Positions 27,107-36,048 of a stretch of 64,000 bases of DNA are shown in pieces. The stretch's first letter is position 1. Each line of letters opens with the position of its first letter. The notes beneath the pieces are model-generated. The model was not told where the DNA came from. It saw only the letters and a program-made list of their open reading frames with translations, and made no database searches. Position numbers and translations under genes: made by a program. This stretch comes from an uncultured Elioraea sp. (GTDB lineage: Bacteria; Pseudomonadota; Alphaproteobacteria; Acetobacterales; Acetobacteraceae), in assembly GCA_937928775.1 (NCBI GenBank), contig CALFVI010000015.1, forward strand, positions 1 through 64,000, in the 5' to 3' direction.

Positions 27107-27187
27107 CGACTTGGGGCGCCGGGCCCTCTCCCGGCTGAGATGCACCCATTGAACCTGATCGGGGTCATGCCCGCGGAGGGAACGTCG
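27107..27187 (+). promoter_or_regulatory. TPP (thiamine pyrophosphate) riboswitch
   Basis: The Thi-box is nearly complete: CTTGGGGCGCC at the 5' side, GGCTGAGATGCACCC, TTGAACCTGATC, then GGTCATGCCCGCGGAGGGAA. These are the conserved pyrimidine- and pyrophosphate-binding helices of the TPP aptamer. It lies 65 bases upstream of the THI5/NMT1-like gene. AGGCCgcatttGGCCT after the aptamer could be part of a translational expression platform before GGAGGAGG. Confidence 0.93.
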
Positions 27188-27251
27188 CCGCGGCGAGGCC
27201 GCATTTGGCCTGTCGGCCCCTCTGTGCGTCAGCCCCACGGAGGAGGCCGTC

Positions 27252-28127
27252 ATGCAGGTCAACGTCGCACTCGAGTGGTTCCTCAACCCAGACCATCTGC
27301 CTTTCCTGGTCGCCGACGAAGACGGGCTGTTCGCCCGCGCCGGCCTCTCGGTGACACTTGTCCCGCCGCATGGGCACTATGACGGGCTCGCCGAGGTCGA
27401 AGCGGGACGTATCGCCTTCGCCTGCAACGAACCGCTGCACATGCTGGACGCGCCGCGTCCCGGCCTGCGTGCCCTGGGCTGTTTCTTCGAGACCGAAGGT
27501 GGGATAATGCTCACGCCCGAGGGCGAACGCCGTCTCCTCGCTGGCGAGCCGATCCACCTCGCCTCGCCCGTCTCAGCGGAACCGACGAACGCCATCGCCC
27601 GCGAAATTCTCCGCCGCCATGTCGAGGCGAAGGGCGGCCGGTTTCGCGCCACGGAGGTGAATATCGCGGAGGCGGGATTTCAGCACCTCGAGAACCTGAG
27701 GCGGGGGTTTGACGGAGCGTGGCTCTGCTTTCACAATTTCGAGGTGGTGGGGGCGATCGCCGAAGGCGTGCCGCATATCTTCGTCTCCACTGCTGCGGTG
27801 GGCCTGCCGAACTTCTCCGCCCTCGAACTCTTCACCTCACATGCCTTCGCCGCCCGTGAACCCGGCGCCGTCTTTGCCATGCAGGAGGCGCTTACTGAGG
27901 CGATCGCGCTGATCCGCCACGACCCGGAGCGCGCAGGCGCCATCTGGCAAAAGCGCTCCGGCGAAAAAGAGAGCCCGTTGCTCCGCGCGATTGTGGCCGA
28001 CACCGTGCCCCGCTTCATCGCCCCTGTCCGGCCCGACCCTCAGCGCTGGCTGACCTTGTTCGAAACCTTCTCCGACATGGGATTTGCTGCCATCTCGGCT
28101 CAAGACTACTACAACCTGTATGCTTGA
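27252..28127 (+). CDS. THI5/NMT1-like protein under TPP riboswitch
   Basis: The product is 291 residues, with a strong RBS (GGAGGAGG) fixing the ATG at 27252. It begins directly with the NMT1/THI5 fold (MQVNVALEWFLNPDHLPFLV) and has no signal peptide or lipobox. A cytoplasmic location is therefore likely, unlike ThiY-type binding proteins of pyrimidine transporters. In my by-eye alignment, LHMLDAP places a histidine where yeast Thi5 has its substrate histidine (IHTLAAK), but the CCCFC motif is absent. It could be an HMP-P-forming THI5-type enzyme or a binding protein with unlinked ThiXZ partners. The family fold is clear and the function is not. Confidence 0.85.
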   Translation: MQVNVALEWFLNPDHLPFLVADEDGLFARAGLSVTLVPPHGHYDGLAEVEAGRIAFACNEPLHMLDAPRPGLRALGCFFETEGGIMLTPEGERRLLAGEPIHLASPVSAEPTNAIAREILRRHVEAKGGRFRATEVNIAEAGFQHLENLRRGFDGAWLCFHNFEVVGAIAEGVPHIFVSTAAVGLPNFSALELFTSHAFAAREPGAVFAMQEALTEAIALIRHDPERAGAIWQKRSGEKESPLLRAIVADTVPRFIAPVRPDPQRWLTLFETFSDMGFAAISAQDYYNLYA

Positions 28128-28268
28128 TCTGTATGCTTGATTCGGAGTGCCCGTCGGTCGTCGTCTCGCTGACGAGGGAGTTCTGTACGGCTTGCGAGCG
28201 TCATCGAAGCTTCATGCGTTCCTCCCGCTTAGCCAGATATACGGGCTCCGATTTTCGGGAGGCCTGAG

Positions 28269-29462
<1,194 letters not shown>

Positions 29463-29465
29463 GGG

Positions 29466-30389
29466 ATGGCCTTCGCCGCTGTCTTTCTCCCGCGCGCAGC
29501 TCGGTCCGCCTCCCCCGACCGACGCCTCGCTCTCGCCGGTGCCGCCTTCGCCGCGCCTGCGGCCCTGCTGTTGCTTACCATCCTGCTTGCTCCCCTCGTC
29601 GTCCTTCTCCTTCTGTCTCTGACGGACTATCGCCTCGGCGCGGTGGCAGTGCGCTGGGTCGGGCTTGCCAACTACGCCGAGATGTTCAGCGATCCTGTAT
29701 TCCGCCGCGCCATCCGCAACACCTTCCTCTATGTCGCCTTCGTTCTCCCCGCCGGCGTGTTCGGAGCGCTTGCGGTCGCTGCTCTCGTGCATGCGCGCAC
29801 GCGCACACGCTCGGTCTACGAGGTCATCTACTTCCTGCCCGTTACCTCCACCTTGGTCGCGATGGCGACCGTCTGGCAGTTCCTGCTCCACCCGACGCTC
29901 GGTCCGGTGACACCTCTTCTCGCCAGTCTCGGCTTCGGCCGGCTCGATTTGCTGAATGATCCGGATCTCGCTCTCGTCACCCTCGCGGTGATCGGCGTGT
30001 GGCAGATGCTCGGCTTCAACATGGTGCTCTTTCTCGCCGGTCTTTCTGCCATCCCGCGCGACCTCTACGAGGCGGCCGCCCTCGATGGCGCGGCGGGCGC
30101 GATCGATCGGTTCCTGCGCGTCACCTGGCCCATGCTCGGGCCCACCACGATGTTCGTCACCATCACGACCACCATCTCGGCCTTCAAGGTGTTCGACACC
30201 GTGGTCGTGTTAACGCGCGGCGGACCGCTCGGAGCCACCGACACGCTGCTTTACGTGCTCTACCTCGAGGGCTTCCACTATTTCCGCACCGGCTACGCGG
30301 CGGCGATGACGGTGATCGTCCTTGCTTTCCTCTGCGCGCTGTCGCTCCTGCAGGCGCGGCTCATCGAACGTCGGGTGCACTACGCATGA
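29466..30389 (+). CDS. Sugar-type ABC transporter permease (UgpA/MalF-like)
   Basis: The product is a 307-residue inner-membrane permease with six hydrophobic segments. The EAA loop EAAALDGAAGAIDRFLRVTWPMLGP contacts the ATPase. It starts three bases after the ATPase stop, and its stop overlaps the next permease (ATGA). Confidence 0.92.
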   Translation: MAFAAVFLPRAARSASPDRRLALAGAAFAAPAALLLLTILLAPLVVLLLLSLTDYRLGAVAVRWVGLANYAEMFSDPVFRRAIRNTFLYVAFVLPAGVFGALAVAALVHARTRTRSVYEVIYFLPVTSTLVAMATVWQFLLHPTLGPVTPLLASLGFGRLDLLNDPDLALVTLAVIGVWQMLGFNMVLFLAGLSAIPRDLYEAAALDGAAGAIDRFLRVTWPMLGPTTMFVTITTTISAFKVFDTVVVLTRGGPLGATDTLLYVLYLEGFHYFRTGYAAAMTVIVLAFLCALSLLQARLIERRVHYA

Positions 30390-31216
30390 GGTGGCGTGCC
30401 CTCCTTGCATGGGCCTTGTCGCACCTCATGCTCGCCACGGGGGCGGTGTTGATGCTCGCTCCTTTCGTGTGGATGCTGCTCACCTCCATCCGCCCTGCGG
30501 AGGAGGTATTTGGGGCGGTGTTCAACCCGATCCCGTCGCGCTTCGCAGGGGTTGAGAACTACGCGCAGGCGTTGTTCGCGAGCAACGTTCCGCGCGCGAT
30601 GGTGAATGGGGCGGTGGTTTGCCTCGGCATCCTCGCGGTGCAGCTCGCCACTGCCCTGCCCGCGGCCTACGCGCTGGCTCGGCTTCCTTTCCCAGGCCGG
30701 GGCATGCTGTTCGGCCTCGTTCTCTTCGGCCTGACCATCCCAATTCAGGTGCCTGCACTGCCGCTCTACCTCGCTCTCGCCGAAACCGGGCTGCTCGACA
30801 CCTTCTTCGCCCTGATGTTTCCCTTCTTCCTCACCGTGTTCGGGCTGTTTCTGTTTCGGCAGTTCTTCCGCACCTACCCGGAGGAGATCCTGCAGGCGGC
30901 CCGGCTGGATGGGATGGGCGAGTTCGAGATCGTCTGGCGGCTCGCCGTTCCCGCCGCTCTGCCCGCGATTGGTGCTTTCTCCGTCTTCTCCGTGGTCGCG
31001 CACTGGAACGATCTCTATTGGCCTCTCATCGTCGTCACCTCGACCGAGCGCGCCACCCCTCCCTTGGGCATCCTTGCGTTCCGCGACGCCGAGACGGGCG
31101 GCAACTATGGCGCGCTGATGGCGGGGGCGACTCTGATCACAGCGCCCTTAGTTGTGGCTTTCCTGGTCGCCCGGCGCGGGTTCGTGCGCGGCTTGACCAT
31201 GACGGGCCTGAAATGA
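30386..31216 (+). CDS. Sugar-type ABC transporter permease (UgpE/MalG-like)
   Basis: The product is 276 residues from ATG 30386, overlapping the previous stop; the track's earlier start lies inside the upstream permease. It has six membrane segments, with the EAA loop LQAARLDGMGEFEIVWRLAVPAALPA. HWNDLYWPLIV near the C-terminus is typical of MalG/UgpE subunits of CUT1 carbohydrate importers. Confidence 0.92.
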   Translation: MRWRALLAWALSHLMLATGAVLMLAPFVWMLLTSIRPAEEVFGAVFNPIPSRFAGVENYAQALFASNVPRAMVNGAVVCLGILAVQLATALPAAYALARLPFPGRGMLFGLVLFGLTIPIQVPALPLYLALAETGLLDTFFALMFPFFLTVFGLFLFRQFFRTYPEEILQAARLDGMGEFEIVWRLAVPAALPAIGAFSVFSVVAHWNDLYWPLIVVTSTERATPPLGILAFRDAETGGNYGALMAGATLITAPLVVAFLVARRGFVRGLTMTGLK

Positions 31217-31266
31217 TCCTGGGCGGCATCGTGCCGCACCGGCATCCCCAGAGAGGAGAAACGAGC

Positions 31267-32556
31267 ATGTTGACCCGCAAAGACTTCCTGCTCGGCACCG
31301 CAGCTGCCGCCGGAGCGCTCGCCGCGCCGGCCGTGCGCGCACAGGCCGCCGTCACCCTGGATGTGCTGCACGCCTACCCGTCCTTCGCCCGCTTCTTCAC
31401 CCCGGTGGCGGAGGAGTTCATGAAGGCCAATCCGGGCATCCGGGTCAGCTTTCGCCAAATCCTGCCGAACTACGACGAACTCCACCAGGCGCTGCTGCGT
31501 GGTGCTCTCACGAACCAGCTGCCGGATGTCGCCTTCTCCGGCTTCAATCGCCTGCCCGAACTTGCCCGCACGCTGAGCGCGCGCAACCAGATCCTTGCCC
31601 TGGACACGCTCATCGCCGGCGAGGGCGCGTCTTGGGCGGCGGAGAATTTCAGCCCGCGCATGCTCGCTCTCGGCAAGGTGGATGGGAGGCAGTACGGCAT
31701 GCCGTTCAACGCCTCCTCGCCCATCGCCTACTACAACCCCGAATTGGTCGCGCGCGCGGGCGGCGACCCCGACCGGTTCCCCGATTCGTGGGAGGGCGTA
31801 ATCGCGCTCGGTGCCGCCATCAAGCGCGCCGTGCCTCAGGCCATGGGCGTCTCCTACTACATCAACAGCTTCGACTCCGACTGGCTGTGGCAGGCCCTGG
31901 TGCAACAGGGTGGCGGCCGCATGCTGTCGGCGGACGGCAAGTCGGTCGCCTTCGGCGGCGAAGCGGGCCTCGCCGCGGTCAGGCTCGCCCGCCGCTTCGT
32001 CACGGAATGCGGCATGCAGCTGATCGGAGCAGATCAGAACCGCCAGCAGTTCGCCACCGGCGGCACTGGCATCATCTTCGACAGCCCCGCCCGGCTCGCC
32101 GTCATCACCAACCTGGTTGGCGGCCGCTTTCCGCTGCGTACCGCGCCCTTCCCCATCACCGACAAGGTGAACGGCGGTGTCCCCACCGGCGGCAATGCAG
32201 CGGTGATCATGGCCAGCGACCCCGCCAAGCGCCGCGCTGCCTGGGAGTACGTGAAGTTCTCGGCAGGTCCCCTCGCGCAGAAGATCGCAGTCGAAATGAC
32301 CGGCTACCTCCCCGTCAACCTGAAGGCGCTCGCGCCTGAGTTCCTCGGCCGCTTCTACGAGCAGAACCCAAACGCGCGTTCAGCCGCCCTGCAGATGGAC
32401 CGTTCCCTGCCGTGGGAGGATTACGGCGCAAATGGGCCACGCATCCACCGCGTGCAGCAGGAAATTCTCACCGCCATCATGCGCGGCGATCTCACGCCCG
32501 AGGCGGGGCTTGCCCGCATGGTGCGCGAGACGGAGGCGCTGATGCGCACTGCCTGA
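31267..32556 (+). CDS. ABC transporter substrate-binding protein (UgpB-like, exported)
   Basis: The product is 429 residues from ATG 31267 with GAGAGGAGAAA upstream. The N-terminus MLTRKDFLLGTAAAAGALAAPAVRAQA is an export signal with a weakly Tat-like start. The mature part resembles family-1 extracellular solute-binding proteins of the glycerol-3-phosphate/oligosaccharide type (TLDVLHAYPSF, GLPFNASSPIAYYNPEL-like segments, AAWEYVKFSAGP). The substrate cannot be read from sequence, but the following malQ hints at an alpha-glucan or other sugar. Confidence 0.9.
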   Translation: MLTRKDFLLGTAAAAGALAAPAVRAQAAVTLDVLHAYPSFARFFTPVAEEFMKANPGIRVSFRQILPNYDELHQALLRGALTNQLPDVAFSGFNRLPELARTLSARNQILALDTLIAGEGASWAAENFSPRMLALGKVDGRQYGMPFNASSPIAYYNPELVARAGGDPDRFPDSWEGVIALGAAIKRAVPQAMGVSYYINSFDSDWLWQALVQQGGGRMLSADGKSVAFGGEAGLAAVRLARRFVTECGMQLIGADQNRQQFATGGTGIIFDSPARLAVITNLVGGRFPLRTAPFPITDKVNGGVPTGGNAAVIMASDPAKRRAAWEYVKFSAGPLAQKIAVEMTGYLPVNLKALAPEFLGRFYEQNPNARSAALQMDRSLPWEDYGANGPRIHRVQQEILTAIMRGDLTPEAGLARMVRETEALMRTA

Positions 32557-32643
32557 CGGTTTGCGCACCTGGTTGCCAAGCGGAACGGCCGGGACATCCC
32601 GGCCGTTCTTGCGTTTCCGGCTCCTCACCCGCAGCCTTGCGCA

Positions 32644-34740
32644 ATGGACGAGGATGAAGCGCTTGGCGCGCTTGCACGTGCGCAGGGGATCGAAACCGAA
32701 TGGTGGGATTGGCAGGGCCGCAAGCGGCAGGTGTCGCCTGACACGCTGCGGGCCCTGCTGCGGGCGCTTGGTGCCGATCCGTCGCGGCCAAACAAGGCCC
32801 TGGCCGCGCGAACCCAGTCGCCAGCGCTGCCGCCTGTGGTGACATCGGTTGCCGGCGAGACGCTTCGGCTTGCTATCCCCGGCGACGCGGATGGAACGAT
32901 CACTTGGCGCATCGTTCTCGACTCGGGCGAATGCACGACCGCTGTCGCGGAGGCGACGCCGGAGAGGGAAGGGCGCTCAATTTCGATCACCACGCCACCA
33001 GTACTTGGCGAAGGCGTGCTTGAGCTTTCTGGCGCGGTTAAAGCCGCCACTCGGCTCGTGCTCTGTCCCGCTACCTGTTTCCTCGGCCCGCTCGAAGGCA
33101 AGCGCCTCTGGGGTCTTGCCGTGCAGGTCTACGGGCTGCGTGCGGCGAACGATGGCGGCCTCGGCCATTACGGCGCGCTCGCTGAGGCCGCGCACACAGC
33201 CGCACAGACCGGGGCAGATGCATTGATGCTGAGCCCAACCCACGCCCTGTTTGCCGCCGACCCAGCACACTTTAGCCCCTACTCGCCGTCCTCGCGCGCG
33301 CAGGCCGACGGCCGTCTCGTCGATCCAGGCGCTCTGCCCGAGGTTGCCGTGCTGGCCGATCTCATCGCCGCGACGGGGCTTGGCGAACAGCTCGCTGCGC
33401 TCGAAGCGCTTTCCCTGATCGATTACGCACGCGCCGTGCCGGCACGGCTTACTCTGCTTCGTGTCCTCTTTCAGCGGTTCACCAACGCCTGTCCGCCGGG
33501 ATCGCCGCTTGCCGAGGACTTCGACGCTTTCGTGCGCGCCGGCGGGGAAGGGCTTCGCCGCCACGCCGTGTTCGAAGCCCTGCACGGGGCCCGCTTCACC
33601 GCCGACCCCGCGCAGTGGGATTGGCGCACCTGGCCCTCGTCATTGCGGTCGCCGACCACTCCCGAGGTGGAGCATTTCGCACGCGAACATGCCTGCGAGG
33701 TTTCGTTCCACCTCTTCCTGCAATGGCTCGCCGACCGGGGCCTCGCCAAAGCCCAGAGTGCTGCGCGACGAGCGGGCATGCGCATCGGGCTGATCGCGGA
33801 TCTCGCCGTCGGCCAGCACGCGAGCGGGTCACGCGCCTGGGCGCGTGCTGGTGGCCTGCTCGAAGGGGTAACGATCGGTGCTCCGCCCGATGCGCTCAAC
33901 CATCAGGGTCAGAGCTGGGGGCTCACCACCTTCGCCCCGACCGCGCTTGTCGCCGCAGGCTACCAGCCTTTCCGCGAGGAGCTGCGAGCCGCGATGCGGC
34001 ACGCGGGCGGGATCAGGCTCGACCATGTGATGGGTCTGTCGCGCATTTGGTGCATTCCCGATGGCGCAAGGCCGGACGAGGGCGCCTATTTGCGCTTTCC
34101 CAAGCGCGACCTGCTCAATCTTCTCGCGCTGGAATCGGTCGCGGCGAGCGCGATCGTCATCGGCGAGGATCTCGGCACGGTGGAGGAGGGCCTGCGCGAG
34201 GAACTCGCACGCCGCGGCGTGCTTGGGCTGCGTGTGCTGTTCTTCCAGCGTGACCACACGGGCGCCTTTCTCCCACCCGATCGTTACGATGCGCGCGCAA
34301 TCGCCATGACGACGACGCACGATCTCGCCACCCTTGCCGGCTGGTGGCGGGGGGCGGACATCGACCTGCGCGCTCCGCTCGGCCTGCTCGGAGAGGAGCG
34401 CGATGAGGCGACGGCACGGAGGGAACGGGAGAGCGAGCGCGCTTTCCTCTGGAGCATGCTGAAGGCGCACGCCTCCGGCACAGGCGAGCCGCCGGCTCCT
34501 GATGGCGAGCTCGCGCGTCTCGGCATCGCTGCCGCCCGCCTGGTCGGCCGCACGCCTTCTGCGCTTGCTCTGCTGCCGGTGGAGGACGCGATCCTGTCGC
34601 CGGATCAGGTGAACCTGCCGGGCACCGTGGCGGAGCACCCGAACTGGCGCCGCCGCCTGCCCGCCCCGCTCGCCGATCTGCTCACGCGCGACCCTGCCGC
34701 GTCCATCCTCGCCGCGCTGGCGGCTGAGCGGGACCATTGA
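32644..34740 (+). CDS. malQ: 4-alpha-glucanotransferase (amylomaltase)
   Basis: The product is a 698-residue GH77 enzyme that disproportionates maltodextrins. The N-terminal extension carries a beta-sandwich-like domain. The catalytic barrel includes the nucleophile region GGIRLDHVMGLSRIW, the acid/base IVIGEDLGTVEEG and MTTTHDLATLAGWW. MalQ usually follows glycogen or maltodextrin genes; here it lies 88 bases after a sugar ABC importer on the same strand. Confidence 0.94.
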   Translation: MDEDEALGALARAQGIETEWWDWQGRKRQVSPDTLRALLRALGADPSRPNKALAARTQSPALPPVVTSVAGETLRLAIPGDADGTITWRIVLDSGECTTAVAEATPEREGRSISITTPPVLGEGVLELSGAVKAATRLVLCPATCFLGPLEGKRLWGLAVQVYGLRAANDGGLGHYGALAEAAHTAAQTGADALMLSPTHALFAADPAHFSPYSPSSRAQADGRLVDPGALPEVAVLADLIAATGLGEQLAALEALSLIDYARAVPARLTLLRVLFQRFTNACPPGSPLAEDFDAFVRAGGEGLRRHAVFEALHGARFTADPAQWDWRTWPSSLRSPTTPEVEHFAREHACEVSFHLFLQWLADRGLAKAQSAARRAGMRIGLIADLAVGQHASGSRAWARAGGLLEGVTIGAPPDALNHQGQSWGLTTFAPTALVAAGYQPFREELRAAMRHAGGIRLDHVMGLSRIWCIPDGARPDEGAYLRFPKRDLLNLLALESVAASAIVIGEDLGTVEEGLREELARRGVLGLRVLFFQRDHTGAFLPPDRYDARAIAMTTTHDLATLAGWWRGADIDLRAPLGLLGEERDEATARRERESERAFLWSMLKAHASGTGEPPAPDGELARLGIAAARLVGRTPSALALLPVEDAILSPDQVNLPGTVAEHPNWRRRLPAPLADLLTRDPAASILAALAAERDH

Positions 34741-34746
34741 GCGCCC

Positions 34747-34821
34747 TGGAGGGCCGGGTGGGGATCGAACCCACGACCCACGGATTAAAAGTCCGCGGCT
34801 CTACCGCTGAGCTACCGGCCC
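34747..34821 (-). tRNA. tRNA-Lys (anticodon TTT)
   Basis: The minus strand folds as a complete cloverleaf. Acceptor GGGCCGG pairs with CCGGCCC, the D stem is GCTC/GAGC, and the anticodon stem GCGGA/TCCGT encloses loop CTTTTAA (anticodon TTT). The T arm is GTGGG-TTCGATC-CCCAC. CCA is encoded. The discriminator base is T, where A or G would be expected for lysine tRNA. Confidence 0.93.
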
Positions 34822-34899
34822 TTCGGCGCGCGTTCTAGGCCAGAACGAGGCGGAGGGGAACTGCGCGCCGCGCGCCAGCTCCTGCTCCGGGCGTTCGAG

Positions 34900-35463
34900 T
34901 CAGCGTACGTCGGCGGCAACACGCATCCGCACGATGCGGTCCGGTTCGCCCATCACCATGCCGCCGCGGTTGGGGTCGCCGCGCTTGATCCGGTCGACAT
35001 GCTCCATGCCTTCGATCACCCGGCCCCAGATCGTGTATTGGCCATCGAGGTGCGGCGCGGGCGCAAACATGATGAAGAACTGGCTGTTGGCGCTGTTCGG
35101 ATCGTTCGTGCGCGCCATGCCGACGGTGCCGCGCACAAATCGCGCCTCGCGGGTGAACTCAGCCGGCAGGTTGGGGAGGTCGGAGCCGCCCGTGCCGCGC
35201 CCTGTCGGGTCTCCGCCTTGCGCCATGAAGCCTTCGATGACACGGTGGAACGGCGTGCCGTCGTAGAAGCCGCGCCGGGCCAGAGTCTTGACCCGCTCGA
35301 CATGTTTGGGCGCGAGATCAGGCCTCAGTTCGATCACCACCCTTCCCGAGGAGAGATCCATGAACAGCAGGTTCTCTGGATTGTACGCCGGCGCCTGCGC
35401 CTCCGCCCCTGCGGCGGCGCATACTGAGACCGCGCCGATCAGCGTGCGCCTAAGTCCGGTCAT
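34900..35463 (-). CDS. Periplasmic peptidyl-prolyl cis-trans isomerase (cyclophilin)
   Basis: The product is 187 residues. The N-terminus MTGLRRTLIGAVSVCAAAGAEAQ is a Sec signal peptide with likely cleavage after AEA. The cyclophilin core follows: GTPFHRVIEGFMAQGGDPTGRGTGG with the catalytic Arg and FMQGGD-type motif, SQFFIMFAPAPHLDGQYTIWGRV, and a conserved end. It catalyses prolyl isomerisation in the periplasm. It lies downstream of coaD and gyrA on the same strand. Confidence 0.94.
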   Translation of the reverse strand: MTGLRRTLIGAVSVCAAAGAEAQAPAYNPENLLFMDLSSGRVVIELRPDLAPKHVERVKTLARRGFYDGTPFHRVIEGFMAQGGDPTGRGTGGSDLPNLPAEFTREARFVRGTVGMARTNDPNSANSQFFIMFAPAPHLDGQYTIWGRVIEGMEHVDRIKRGDPNRGGMVMGEPDRIVRMRVAADVR

Positions 35464-35496
35464 CTGGGGTATCCTCCCTCGCTCGCTGCAACGGGG

Positions 35497-36048
35497 TCAC
35501 TCGTGCGCCGAACCCGCGCCCATGGCAAGTCTCGCGCCGTCCCCTTCGGATGCCACCCGGGCGTGGATGTGGGCGAGCACGGCAGGCGAGACGAAGGCGC
35601 TGACGTCGCCACCGAGCCGCGCGATCTCTTTAACGAACCGGCTGGAGATGAAGTGCACGCCCTCGGACGCCATCAGGAACACGGTATCGATCCCGGGATC
35701 GAGGCGAGCGTTCATCCCCGCCATTTGGAACTCGTACTCGAAGTCGGAAACAGCGCGCAGCCCGCGGATGATCATGCGCGCGCCCACTTCGCGCGCGAAG
35801 CGAATCAGCAGACAGTCGAAGGGGCGGACGACGATCTCGGTGCCGTTGCGGGCGGCGATCGGTGCGATCTCCTCCTCGAGCATCGCCACCCGTTCCGCGA
35901 GGGGGAAGAGCGGCCCCTTACCCGCATTCGCCGCCACCCCGACGACGAGCAAATCGACAAGGCGCGCAGCACGGCCGATGATGTCGAGATGACCGCGTGT
36001 CGGCGGATCGAAGGTGCCGGGATAGAGCCCGACATGGCGCGTGCCCAT
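35497..36048 (-). CDS. coaD: Pantetheine-phosphate adenylyltransferase
   Basis: The product is 183 residues. GLYPGTFDPPTRGHLDIIGRA holds the nucleotidyltransferase T/HxGH motif, and the second half carries the family's IRGLRAVSDFEYEFQMAGMN and MASEGVHFISSRFVKEIA. It makes dephospho-CoA, the penultimate step of CoA synthesis. The ATG shares a base with the gyrA stop (ATGA). Confidence 0.96.
   Translation of the reverse strand: MGTRHVGLYPGTFDPPTRGHLDIIGRAARLVDLLVVGVAANAGKGPLFPLAERVAMLEEEIAPIAARNGTEIVVRPFDCLLIRFAREVGARMIIRGLRAVSDFEYEFQMAGMNARLDPGIDTVFLMASEGVHFISSRFVKEIARLGGDVSAFVSPAVLAHIHARVASEGDGARLAMGAGSAHE

Noticed and set aside
30619-31266. Long N-terminal extension of the sugar-binding protein ORF
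   Set aside because: It overlaps the UgpE-like permease in another frame; the ATG at 31267 with an RBS and signal peptide is the true start.
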